DNA of 64,000 bases, from contig NC_044029.1 in the NCBI RefSeq assembly GCF_900496995.4, positions 16,802,001 through 16,866,000 on the forward strand. The letters are read 5' to 3'. The position numbers and the translations under genes were made by a program. How positions within the stretch are numbered: the stretch's first letter is position 1; every line of letters starts with the position of its first letter. The notes below the pieces were generated by a model, which was not told where the DNA came from, searched no databases, and saw nothing but the letters and a program-made list of their open reading frames with translations. Source of the DNA: Aquila chrysaetos chrysaetos. Lineage: Eukaryota; Chordata; Aves; Accipitriformes; Accipitridae. Positions 1-13,214 of the stretch are shown here, piece by piece.

Positions 1-3000
1 ACATTAACCATTGTATTTTTTCACTGTTGAAGCACTAGAATAGGAGCCCTGAGGAGCAAGTAATTTCTTTATGAACAAAGCTGTACAAGGTTCAACGATA
101 AGCTTGTCGTAAAAATTAGCGTTGCTATTGAAATTACCCTCCTTTGAAAATCTCATCTTATGCTTTGCTTCATTCACACAGAAAATCCAAGGAGTACATA
201 AGGATTACTGAAAAAAAACCATTTGTGTAGTGCAAAAATTCACATCACGAAAAAAAAATTAACAGTAAGGTTGCTTTTGAGAATGAAAACTCCCAAAGTA
301 GTAACAGAAATTGCCAAATATTCAAATAACTTTGATAATCACTTGCAAAAATTAGCTGACAAAATACAGCACGGAAAAAGCACTCTAATTATGACAGTAA
401 TTAAAATACGGTACAATTAGAAATAAACAGTCCCGACAAAAATATTTTTTACTAGTAATGTATATACACTCATAAAAAGACCAATTGTGTTCCCAAAGTA
501 GAGGGAACAGAGCTACCCATCTGTATGTCATTTAGTACAGGAGAGGCAATGGCAGGTTTAAATTACATGGTATTGGATTGCAATTTCCTAACATTGGATG
601 CTTTTCTGCTTTTTTACCTTGAGTCATTACTAAGGAGTGTTCATAAAAACTAGCTTACAGCACAGATGCTTGCAAATCATTTAAGAAAAGATGTTTCTTT
701 CTTCCTCCCCCTCTCCTTTTCTCATTTTCTTAATGTGTGGGGGTGGGTGAATAGGGGAGAGAGAAAAAGAATAATGCTGTTGGTCACTACCGACTAACCC
801 TAGGAAGTATTTTCAGGAAGAAAAAAGTAAAATTGAAAACATCTGATTGAAGTAAATAGTGCAAACATAAAAAGCTTTACTAGTGAAAGAAAGGTATTGA
901 AAAGCGACTTTATTTCATAGATTAGAAATTACTTTTGATCTAAACATTCTTAAAAACAGATTGTTTTCCACTCTGAGCCATCTCATTAGCTGTGCTGCAG
1001 AGCCTTCGTTTTAATGGCAAGCTTTGAAAGAGCGCTGCTGTATGCCTTTGTTAGCCTCAATCTTATTTGGGAGAGGGATAAAGATTTCATTCCAGGTCTC
1101 TTTGTTTGTCTTTCAAGAACCACTAAAGCAGCATTCACACAAATTTTGCAAGAATGTGCCCTGTGCCATAGCTTACAAATTATTTGGTTTTGGTGCACTT
1201 AAAGGTCACCTTCCAAATTAGCAAAATTTTCCTACATCCTGGCTTTTCAACCTTAAATGTAAATATTGTTTCCTAACTGTAAGTGAGGTTTGTTCTTCAT
1301 AACATTTGGTTGCTTATTTAAAGATGTCAAACGTTGGAGGTTTTTATTCTCCGAACGTGCAGGCCTCTAGGACTAATAAGTCTTTCAAAGTATAGCTAAC
1401 AGGGAAAGGAAGCATATGCATTATATAAATAGCTATTGTTACGTTGCATTACGCAGCTCAGAAAGAAACTGTTTGAGATACGGTCTTTCATCTACAATTT
1501 CAGTATGAAAAAGTAGTCTAGAGAGCAGCAAAGACTCTTACAAACCAACACCTCTTCACTTTTAAAAGTATCTACCAATTACTCTTTCAAAAAATTCTAT
1601 TTGCTCTTTAGATGTTGCAAAAAAGCAAACTAAGCGTAACTTCACTTTGGGAAAAGTCAGAGAAAATACTGAATGTTGTAAAGAATGGTCAGTATTCCCT
1701 CTTTACTCTCCTTGAATAATTTTTCATCTATTTCAGAAATTTAGCGTTCTTCAGTCAATGGGCTCACCATATGCACAAGGAAATTTCTATATGCCACTTG
1801 AGCCACGACATAGATCAGAAGTAGGAAGTGTGTTATGAAAGATTTTTTTCCCTATTGTTTCTAATAATTAACCGCGTGTTTTACAACACAGACAAGTATT
1901 TATGTCTACAGGGGAATTTTGCCAAACTGCACTGGGGTAAACTGCAACCTACCCCAACAAAGGACTCTCAGGTTTGTAATTTAGTGGAGTATACATCAGC
2001 AAAAAGCTATAGTTGCACTACAAATCATAAAAGGAATCTCTTGGTCCAGCCCTCAGCATTCAAGAACAGCCCTATTCAATTAATTGCACTTATTATGTAA
2101 CTGCTAGCAACAACAACAAAAAAACCCGTCAGTAAATTGACTGCACTATTTCCATATTGCCAAAGAGCCAAGGAGGCAAAGCAAGACTCACCCCTGACTG
2201 CAGAGGATGTAAGGATACGTTATCTGAAACAGGGCTAGCCTACAAGCCTTAATAAAATGCAATGAATCCTGAAAATTACTGGACGAGATTCTAGGAATAC
2301 AGTCCTCCGGTTAGGAAAAAAATTACATGCAAGGGGGACAAAAGTGCTCAACTTGCAGTACAAGGGTGGCTGCTTCCATTTTTTCAGCTGTTCCTTTACG
2401 GCATATATGAGATGTCTGCACCATTCAAGCCAACTGACTGTATCTTGGGAGGGGACAACATAAAGCTACACAAATATATGCCCAATATGACAGAAACTGC
2501 CACTAGTAATGCAGCTGTTATCAAACTCGTTATTAAAGCAGAGAACAAAGGTGCAGGCTGACCACCTTCCTCAGTCTGGTTGCCCAAAGACGGGACCAGG
2601 TATGGGCTGTGGAAAGGGTTCCCATACAGGCAACAAACTTCTTCAGCAACTCAGGCATAAAGGCAGGCTCACAGTTCATTCGCAAATTACACAGTTCAAG
2701 GCAGAAGAGAAAAAAGGTCATCAGTTTTACAAACAGCATGACATCAGTGTGATTACATTAAAGGTGAGACTAAATTAAATACACTGTGAGAATAACAGAG
2801 TCTGGATTCACTGGATCTATGTTAGGACTCTGGAGTGGATCTCACTTGCTTTTTGGAGGTGATGCTCTCGGCAATGACTTTTAGAAGAGCCCGGGACAGC
2901 TGTGTTCCTAACTCCAGCTAGATCCCGCTGTTAGGACTGGTGAACGCCGGCCTACACGGACAGACAAAATTCCCTTTACATTCCACTGCAGGATTGGAGG

Positions 3001-6000
3001 CCAGATGAAATCTCTCCAATCGGCACACCTTGGTGCCTTGGTTGGGGTGGGCGCTCGTTAGAGGAGCAGCGCGCAGGCAACTGCTCCACAAACAGGCACC
3101 GGCGTTCCCACGTGAGGCGACCCGCCATCAGCCTTCTGCCATCAGTGACAGCGGTGCTAAAAGCTGTTCAGGTCCTGCAGCAGGATGGAAGGCTTTGCAA
3201 AGAAAAGCCCAGGGTCACAAATCTTAATGCATAAACATAAAAAAAAAAAGCTGAGGAAGGTGGAACAAACACCAACAGAAACCCTTTTGGAGCCTCCACG
3301 GCATTCCTGTGCTTAGGAATGGCTTTTCTGAAAAGCAATGCAATGCACACTGCCATTTACTATTCACCTGCAGACTACAGACATTTCAGAGTTCAGCGCT
3401 GGAGTCCTCCTCTGTACGAATGAAGTGAACAGAAAGTATTTTCTGGGTGCTGACCTGATAATGAAGACATTAAGCATCTCGCCTCATGTAAGAATTCCAA
3501 TTTCAATTGACCTTTTCAAATCTGTGGTTCATAACACAGGCATGTGCCATTTCCTTCCATATAAGCAATCACAAGAAAACTAGCAACGAGATATGTCCAG
3601 ACAGATGGACACAAGTTAGCAGACCGTTACTCCTCACCACTCAGCCCTTCACCCGCTCCAGCATGCCGGAGGGTGGCGATTAGTCTCTGACGTGCCCTGA
3701 AATATGTTGGCATTTCGCTTGATGGCCTTCCTTCTTCAAATAGTCTTTTGAACCATTCTAATGATTTTCTCTTACGTTTTGTTGCTTTGTACCCCTGAAA
3801 TTAACATTTCAGCTGTGTGGAAGACACAGCATACATTTTCCCCGTTTTACGTATGCTTATGTTCCACTAGCATTAATGGACATTACAGTCATGCACTGAG
3901 CACATACCATTAAGACTTCCTGAATTAAATACAGCAAGATCAAACGTTCCAGCGGAGCACAGCCATATAATAAATTGGGCTTCTAGTTTTCAGTACTACT
4001 TCTTTTAATATGCTCAAGCAGTTTTTTAGGGGCCTTCCAGCACATTTTATTATTCATATACCACCCCAGCCCCAATCATGCAATGTGACCTGTGTGGGCA
4101 GACCCTTGGGAACATGCATAGCTCCAACAACTACTTAAAGGTCTACAAATGTACATCAGATTACAGGATCTGGCTCTAAGTATACATCTCTCTGCTTCCC
4201 AAAGCCTGTCCCTTCATAAGTGGGTCATACCTTAGTCATTGATGGTAAATTATCTCAAACTGACGTTAAGAGGAATCCTGCAAGGTTAAAAAATATTTGC
4301 ATACATTTCTTTAAATAAATATCCTCACATATGCTATCGCTAATACTCCATATTATTAAAAGTGGAATCTCTCATTTTTATTATTTCAAATTTCATTTAC
4401 ACAGTTTATGCCTCTTGTTTACAGTTTTGCCTCTCTCTCTGCTTAGGAAAAGGCAAACAAACACACAACTCTCACTTCTGTTTAGTCTGTTCTCTGCAGC
4501 CTCTAGTCTGCAGCCTTGGGAGAATGCCACAGTGCCCTCTCACTGCAAACAAGGCAGGAACTGCTCATCTAGTTTAAAAAAGAACAACTCTTGAAAATGC
4601 AAATCGATGCAAACAGTTCTACTGGCTTACAAGTTGGAAAACACTGTTTTACAAAACCTGTATTTGACATGATAGATGTTTTTATAACCCCATCACAAGC
4701 CATTTTAAATTACCTAAGCATGCTGCTGACTAGGATAGATGCTGCAAAAGAACTCTGAAATGTTGGGAGGTCAAGTTTAAGTAAAATCCAAACTTCATCA
4801 TTAAAAAAACCCTGTAAATGTTTTACACATTGAAAAACAGATCTGTGTTTCTTCTCTGAGGGATGGCTCCTTTGCTTTCTTGCTGTAGGTAGCTAACTCC
4901 CACCCGCTGTTGAAATACCATTTGCAGTTTCATGCAAGCATTAGGAGTAATGGGGCGAAGACCATTTCCACTATATTGTGCGTTAAAAATCCAAAAGCTG
5001 GGTACCAGGACAACAGTTACAATTTTGGGTCAAAGCCAGGCTCTATCTTAAAAGAACACCACCCCAAAATTAACTGTCTTTAAAAAAAATTCTTTATTTG
5101 GACACCCAGGAGGGTCACATGGCCACAAGGGAAGGCAAGCCCTTTCTTTGCAAATTTGCAAGCTTCCCGTGCAACCAAGAAACAAGAGCTGTCACATTTA
5201 TTTTTTCCACCTGGTCATCAGCATGGTTCATGTTTTGTACAAATGTATATATTTTGAGTCACCATCAGAGATCTCCCATGTAAGACAGTAAGTTTCTCAA
5301 GCACTAAAAAAAATAAATGCCCAAACTCCCAACTAATGCATCTCCTCTGTGCCCTCGTTTTCTTTTCAAAGAAAGTGGTACTGAAACCCCAGTGGTCCCA
5401 GTCCAGACAGCATCTATGGGAACGGAAGCTGCCTTGCTGTTTCCGCAGGTCTGCAAGCGTCTTTGCGGCAGGTTACATGGCTGAAGTAGCCACGCAAGCC
5501 GAAGAGACGTTCCCTGGAGGAGAAATCTGAAGCTGCCTCCTCTCCCCACAAATGTAAAAAACATTTAACAAAAGATGGAAGTGTTTTGCGTAGTGGGGGA
5601 GGGGGAAAGAAAAGCAGGTCCATTTGTCCTCTCCAGGGATGTCTACTTTACTTCCTTATCTCACGTTAATGAAATAGATGTCACTACCAGCCACAGTCTT
5701 GGTCTCACAGCCTCTCCAAATTATAAGCCTCGAGGACTCCATCACCACCCTGCGCTGGCCAGTGGAGGTGAAGGCAGCTTCTGCCGGGGCTTTTTGAGCT
5801 GTCATCTTCACCAGTACTATAGCAATGGCAGCATGTGGCTGCTCAGCAGAGGCTGGTGAATAGAAGCGCCTTCAATTAAGTGGAGCAAAAGCTCATTACA
5901 GTATAAACTGCCATTTTTGTTACCCTTTCTGCTGAGATGGCCAAAGACAGAGTGCACGGGGCAGCTGACCTATTTGCCTTACTCTTGGATGCAAACCAGG

Positions 6001-9000
6001 CAAGACAAGATCAAGATCTATTGGTACAGAAGTGGAGGGGGGAGCACTTATAATGATGGATTTCTCTTCCTCTCTCCCTAACAGATAAAGAGACTTTTGT
6101 TTTGCTGATATGATCCTAGCACCTTTCACATGCACTACATTTGTTTAAATTACAAACAAGAAAGGCAGAGACACTGAGCACTCTGTATCTGGTCAGTAGA
6201 CTTCTGTCACGATCAATAAAAGGGTGCACAACATATGGAAAGGCATTTTATTAACAGCAGAATTAAGCTGAATTTAGTAAGAGTGCTTTATGCTACCTTT
6301 TGCATTTAAAATATTTCAGTAAGCCATCAAAATAAGTTAATTCACACAGCTTTAATAAAGGTTTAACCCTGCAGCAGAAACAATTAAAGTCAGCAATTTG
6401 CCAGCGGTTACCGCGGTGGTGTGTAGCTTATTGTGGCATTCAGGCTGTTGCTAAATCCTCCTGCTGCTTCCTCCACAATAGTGATGTGTGGCCTGTGAAG
6501 TGAGCACTGCGTTTCAAGAATCAAGGTGCCGCAATCTATACTTGGGATAGGCGGTGGAGGAAAGGAGCAGGGTGGGGGGAGGTCTTTCTTCGCCTCCAAT
6601 TCCCCACAACAGCCCAGATCTAACTGCCTGCGAAACTCAGGCTGTCTCCAGCTGTGCAGGAACCCTTTTAGCAAAGACGCAAACAGGCACAGCCTGCTCT
6701 GTTGCCTTTCATCCCACATCTCCAGGCACTGAAGGACGTACCCAGCATGAAGACAGGAGCAGCTGGAACACACTGTGCTCCAGCTGTTGCTCTGCTATGG
6801 CCATGTCGGAAAACACTGTAGCCCCCTCCCCTCTCAACCTGCTTCAGGACTAAAGGTAGAGAAAGAGCCAAAAAGGTTAGTAACTGCCAACTTCTTTCCC
6901 TAGTGGGCCTTCTGGGCTTCCCTATGTTTCTGTAAAATTCAGCCATGCTTTATGGGTCAGGAAGATGGGGTCAAGCCCTATAAAAGGGCTTTAAGAGGAC
7001 TCGGTCGAGCCCTTCCCTGCTCTGCTCTCCTTGGGACTCCTTGACCCAGGCCAGCGCACTGAGCAGGGAGTTCTCACCTGCAGTGCACAAAGCTGCCAGT
7101 GCTGGACCTGGGCTGCCAGCAGCTACCGTCCCCCAAGAACCTCTCCTCCAGCTGGAGCAGGGGGCACCTTCATATGCCAGCCAGGCACCCCTTCCCAACA
7201 CAGCTTCTCCTGAAGGAAACCACAAGATGAGACACGTTTAGCTTGTCACTAAGAACAAACATTGTCTGCTTCTTAGCCATCTCTGGGACACAATTCCTCT
7301 CCACTCGTTTTCCCCCACATCACGATTTGTGCTGTAGCAACCTGTGGTTAACCTAACAGCTAAGTCATGGTCATGTTCGTGTCCCTGGTGCTGACTCCCG
7401 GTCCACACCCTAGACCCATTCAATGTACCATCAAATTCCAAGCTCACACATCCCCTAAGTGACTGGCTGGATCATCTCCTCCATCACTTCCCAACATACT
7501 CTTACTGACTTTAGCATTCACATTCCCATCTTGCACCTTTTCTTGCTTGCCCTCCCTCAGCTTAGCCATATACAAAATCTTCCTTTTTGTGTGCTGTCAT
7601 CTCTCCTTTACATCACATTCTTCTCTGCAACCTTCATCATGTGCTCCTCAGAGAAAGGACAAAGCCAAGGGTTGCTTTTAATTGAAGGGAAAAAAGTGAA
7701 GGCAATCCTTAAAGGACTTCTCAGACCTCCTGTTTTAAACACACAGTCCAGCAACTAAAAAAGTAGCTTTTCACGGGAAACTTTAAAACACAGGAACACC
7801 ATTAGTGCTGAAACTTCATCTTTTCCATACCCAACTAAGCAGAAAACACAGTAAGCCTGAGCTGCAGAGGGCACAGGAATGGAACGTGGGAAATTTATGA
7901 GCTCCCAGAATTAAAACACTCCTGCAAGAAGGGTAGAAATGGCTTGTGGTGGGTCCTTTATGGGAGCAGGAAGGGAATGCAAATGACCTTAAGAGATCCG
8001 TCAGGGAACACATTAAGGAACTGGCTCTGCGAACCGTCTGGGAGCAGAAGAAACGTCTCATCATCCCTGTGCTACTCAGTGCCAGAGTCACTGAGGAGCC
8101 TCCACCCCGAGAAGGCAGGGACAAGCGCCTTCTGTCTATCGAGCAGGTGAGGGAGAGTGCAAAACTCCGCCAAAATGAGGAGTTCAGAAGGGTGAAAAAA
8201 CAGGGTACAAACCCTAGGGTACAAACCAAAAGGGTACATTAACAAAGGGTTTCTGGTCTTCTTTACGATCCCAAGTTTTGCAAGCATCAGGCACAGTAAG
8301 AGTATTACTCCCGACAGGATATCTACAAATACATTTCATTCTAAACTGTATTAAGTAAGACATTCTAGACTGAATACTATTGTACAAAAGAAACATTTGT
8401 AAATACAGAATAACATTGAATATACAGCTATATAGAAAGGTAATTTTTAAAACCCACTTTCAAGCCATTCCAAAAATAGGATAATGTTATGCTCTGTTAT
8501 GATAATACAGCATTCGACTATCATATGACTAGGAGGCAGACATACACACAGACATTTATATCATAATGGCACGTGAACAGCTTCACGTGCTGTTTACTAT
8601 TGTGCTCACATACTGCTTGTTTCCAAGACTCTTTTCAAGCATTTATCAAATTCCTCATAACTGCTGGGAGGTAGTAAACTAGGTAATTTGTAAGACTGTA
8701 TTTTAAGTTAAAAATGTATTTTTGTTCCAAATTGATATTTCCTTTTTTTTTTTTTTAATTTAGCTTCATAGAAATGAGTTTTAATTTTTGCCCTCCAACC
8801 AGCTCTGAGGAACAAGTACATCCAGCTGAGACCTTGTATGACATATTTAAACCCAGAGCAAATTTTTATGTTCAAGATATAAACCCCAGAAAATAAGAAT
8901 TTATAATGAAAACATTGACAGGCATTTAACCATAGCCATACAGGTGGTTTTTGCTACACAACGTATCAGTATTATTTTCTTTCGGATCACATGAACAGAC

Positions 9001-12000
9001 ATCTGTAGTAGTACATCTTTGGTGATACACATTACGGAAAGCTATGGGAAAGTTATACATTATGGAAATTATATCTCTGAACATAGAAACATACAATATG
9101 AAACATTTAGACATACTTAAGTCACACAAAGTTTGACAGCAACTACAGTACTTTGAACACAAGAGACTAAGATCTTTTCTAGACTTTTCGTTGTTAAAGC
9201 CAGATCTGGCAAACACTACACACACAGATAATTTCACTGACATGAGCAGTCTAAGAGTTCAGAGGGACAAATGCGTATGAATAACTCATGTATGTAACTG
9301 TTTGCAAGATCTGCTCCTAAAAGTAATCCTTTATGTTAACACAGTACTGCTAAAAATCCAATTTTGAGACCCAGTAATTTTCTGTTCACTAGCTATTCAT
9401 TTCAATTTTATGAAAAGACATTATACTGAAACTTGGAATTAACAAATATTTAATAAAACAATGAGAAACTATACTATAGATATTTACTTAATAAAGACTT
9501 ACACCATATGCCCAGCACCATCTTCATACAGATGTATTGTAGTTTAATCTAAGCCTGGAAAAGTATGGTTTCCTACTAGTAGTTATTTTAGTAATTAAAC
9601 ACTTCACAACAATTCAATATTATCTAGGACTTTATTATTTCATACAGAAAAAAAAACCCTAAGTCTACCCCTGCAATTTCTTCATCATTACTTTTACTTA
9701 ATTTTACAAGCACCATAATTTTCTTTGATCTACAGGAGAGGAAAAGCCAAATTATCTCATGCAAAAAATGTGATGTAAGCAGCACAACATTCAAAGTGTT
9801 AAAGAAATAAAGGATTTTTTTAAGAAATGAGAACCGATAATAATTAAAAGACACAGCAAAGCAAAATAAGCTATCTTTTTACTTTATAGTTTGGTGGTCT
9901 GCTACAGAAAACATATGTACATGGAATCTGCGTAATCGTTAGTTGTATCAAACTGGTATCGGTTACTTGTTGGTATGCACTAAAGCAGCTGAAGTAGTTT
10001 TTACATTAGAAGTTTTGGGGGGTTTTGTTGTGGTTTGGGGTTTGTTTTATTTAAGATTTAATTTCTGTGAACTAAATCCTGGCAGGTGCTGAGTGCATCC
10101 TGCACTTCCAAAGAAATTTAGAGCACTCAACTCTAATAAAGCAGGCTCAAGGAGTGACACTTCAACATCACACAACAGGCAAAACGGAGCTGTAATTACT
10201 ACTGCAATGAAGAAACCTTTAACCAATGTGAAAGTAGTTGGCGTATGAGCACAGATCATTGTGATTTTTCCCAATGCTCATGCTTTTTGTAAAATACTTG
10301 TAAATAAATTTTCATAAGGTCTCAGGGTGTACTTTCTGTATGAATGACTCCTAAAGGAGAAGCTTTTCCTAAAGTGCAGCATATGCTTAGTGCCATCTAC
10401 AGGGACTGCGCCTGCTCTTACTCTGACTTCACCGTGTCGGGTATGAAAAACGTCACGGGCAAACTGTGCACTGGGTTTGCACGCATCAAAACATTCAGTC
10501 CTACCTTCAGATGAAAAACTATTTTCAAAATACAATTTGGAAGAATAGATCCACACTCCAGGTGCGAATATACAAATAGAAAACGAGCAAGTAAAAACAC
10601 TTCACTAGCACAACTGATCCAGTGCAACTGGCACAGGCTTACAAAATAGCGTTTCAAAGGAAAGACAGAAAGTCATCCCTACTCTAAGATACTTCCTAAC
10701 CTTGTTTCATTCCTTTAACTTTTGGGAAAAAAAATTCACTTATTTCTGATCTACAACTATAACTTTATATTAAAGTAAATATTGCATTGTACTCTCTGTT
10801 CCTTACAGGAAGGACAGAGGTACCATTCTGAGCATAGAAATCGAAATGATACTTTGACTCAAGTCCCTCGTCCTGCAAATATTTAACTGCATAGAGTTTA
10901 AAACTGTGTTTGAAAGCCCAATTTACAGCTCTGCTGGCACTTTGCTGCCTTACGCTGAGCAGGCAGGGGTTCCAGAAGGTTAGAAAGTCTCCTTCTGTAT
11001 GGAATTTGCCACTGAATTAGAAGAAGACCAAACTCCACACCATTCCAGACTCGGTGGGCAGACAGCACAGCGGTATGGTTGCAGGGCTGCAATTCGTACA
11101 GAACTGGATGGTGGGAAAAGCACTAACTCAAAGTGTTACGTTATAAAAAAACTCAGGAGAACTCGGGGTCTTTTCTGTATATTCAAAAGTTAAAGTCACA
11201 GTGCATTGTGGCATTTAAGCAGATGTTGGCTCTAGATCTCCTTCCCATGTTTAGTTTGATACATGCTATACCATTTACTTGCAACCCCCTCAATACACCA
11301 CACACAAAAAACCAAACCAAAGGCAAAGCAAGCCTACATTAAGTTATAAGCATCTGGAGAATTTAGATTACTCTTAAAATATGTGAGATATGTGATTGTA
11401 TATTATTCCACTGTTAGCAGATGAATTTGGGTTTATTATACATAAATATCTCTCTATCTCTCTCTCTATAAAGTAGCCAGTCAGTGGAACTCACTCTATT
11501 AATGTTTGCACAGTTATGGATCAAAGGGACAGGAATAAATAGTAGCATTATGAGCTTTTTATTCCAAAATGTGACTACTGGATTATGCCAGAAAAACAAT
11601 TTGACAAAATAGCTAACATAATGCTTTGCAGACAGGTACGCAATAGCAAAACCTCCCACAGGCTGTGTTTCTAGGTGACCAACTTTGAGATCTCCTTTTC
11701 AGATCAGGAACAAAATGGCCAGAAGACTGAGTGCCCCCATTTTAAGGTAGACAACAGCAATGCTAGCACACATCAAAAGGTGCATAATAAGGGCCAAGGA
11801 AATTTGCTTACCCTGTATTTTTAGGATTTTAAATCTGGCTCAGCAGCAAATATAACAGGAAACCAAGGTCAGGCTGACACAATGTGGGCTATTCTCTCTC
11901 TTCCTCAATATGTGTTTGCAGGTCCTATCTAGGTTAATGGGAGTTCTGTGCACATGTGGGGGGAAACAGAACACAAATGCTGCAAAAATTGGACTCAGAT

Positions 12001-13087
12001 TTCGTTCAAATAAAGTGTAATCAGCTCTAGAAAAATCCATCAGCTTGAAAACTGATGTCTTATCACTGAAAAAAATCTTTAAAACATCACCTCCATATGC
12101 TTGTTAAGTCCAGCTCTGGGAAAAAGTGTTTGTAACATTTTGCACACTTATGAACCAGTTGTGGGTATAGTACAAACACCCAGGCTGGTTCTTTTTTGAT
12201 GCTTCAAATACTGATCAGCCAGGATTGTATCTTTTTTATTTGGGTGTCAAGAAAATTCGTAGTAATGTTCAAAATTAGCTCAGTGCAGCTTTTATTTTCT
12301 TCCACATAACCATGCACACTGACATTATTATGCAGACATTACAGATACTGTTGCTGTTAAGTGATAGAACACAAAATACTTGGGTCCAAGGTTTTCATGA
12401 TACAACCAATTCATGGAGATGGGGTCTTATGGCACCCTTCACAGGCCTAACAGCCGAGCCTGGACCTTACATGAAAAGTGCAGCTGCATCTGGGCATTAA
12501 ATTGCATGTTTCCATTTATTTATTTAGAGAAGTGTCATGTAACTGAAGAACATGCTGTCAGAGGAATGAAACAATTAAGTTTTAAATTCTGCGCACTTTT
12601 TGTACATAATTTTCAGTGCAACATATTTGATTTACAATAAAAAAGTAAAAAGGGACACATGGACTGTAACTATAGTATACTGCTAAAGATTTTGGAAAAT
12701 ATTTTTAAGTCCTATGATTTAATAGCAATTGATATGCTAAATTCTTTTATGCATCTTTTTAAAAAAATTATGAATGGCATTCAATAAATTGTTTTCAGTT
12801 TAATTCCACTGGTTTTGCCACAAATGAGAAAAATAATATAAAATTTAAGAGAGAATATGTGGGACAAGACATCATTTCCAAGCATACTAAAATCTCGGAT
12901 ATGAAAACCTTCACTGAAGGCACTGACTTTTACAACAACAACAAAAAAAACCCCAAACAAACTTCTGGCTCAAAGGAAAATTTCAACAAACCAGAGTAAC
13001 CCATAGCACATCGTTTCCTGCAGCAGAGACACCCATTCCTAAAAGGGCCTTCATTACGCATGACACAACAAGCAGCACCCATTCAAC
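1..13087 (-). other. MSRB3: MSRB3 intron downstream of exon B, open at the window edge
   Basis: Long AT-rich intronic sequence. I found no MSRB3 catalytic exon in it. It has GC-richer patches around 5.3-5.9, 6.4-7.4 and 7.9-8.2 kb, including an open, charged reading frame at 7946-8242 (listed separately). A T/G-rich tract lies near 10016-10050, a TC/TA-type run near 11446-11470, and an A/C tract near 12933-12962. No mobile element of known class was recognised. Confidence 0.75.
7946..8242 (+). other. Unidentified open reading frame of 98 codons, exon-like
   Basis: An open plus-strand frame that is unusually charged for intronic DNA. It contains KRSVREHIKELALRTVWEQK, then KRLIIPVLLSARVTEEPPP and DKRLLSIEQVRESAKLRQNE. 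A GAGCAG/GTGAGG donor-like site falls inside it (about 8146), and an AG follows TTTATGGGAGC at its beginning. It runs opposite to MSRB3. I do not recognise the family. It may be an exon of an antisense transcript, a decayed gene or element fragment, or chance. Confidence 0.2.
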
Positions 13088-13214
13088 CTGAGGGAAGCCC
13101 ACAGGCTCGCAGGGCCACTGGCTGGCTCTTTGTCACCAAATGCAGCAGGTTGAATGCAGACATCACTGTGATATCCTCACCAACAAAACCAGAGGCAAAG
13201 AACAGGGGCAAGAG
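13088..13214 (-). CDS. MSRB3: MSRB3 exon B: mitochondrial leader (isoform B start), with 5' UTR
   Basis: The ATG at 13163-13161 begins MSAFNLLHLVTKSQ, then PVALRACGLPS and one base of Gly, before a GTTGAA donor. As I recall it, this leader is the same as in human MSRB3B; it has the hydrophobic and basic, acid-free character of a mitochondrial targeting peptide. Upstream, a long pyrimidine tract and CTCAG acceptor place the exon start at 13214, with about 51 nt of 5' UTR. The acceptor implies a further upstream non-coding exon, either in the 14-15 kb CpG island or at the distal promoter. The donor departs from consensus at +3 (T). Confidence 0.92.

Noticed and set aside
6408..6773. Minus-strand 121-codon open frame
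   Set aside because: Cys/Leu-rich with no domain, and overlapped by open frames on the other strand in a moderately GC-rich patch. It looks like chance.
1..13087. Search for the shared MSRB3 catalytic exons
   Set aside because: No stretch on the minus strand reads as the zinc-binding or GWPSF / RYCINS parts of MSRB proteins. They are presumed to lie outside the window.
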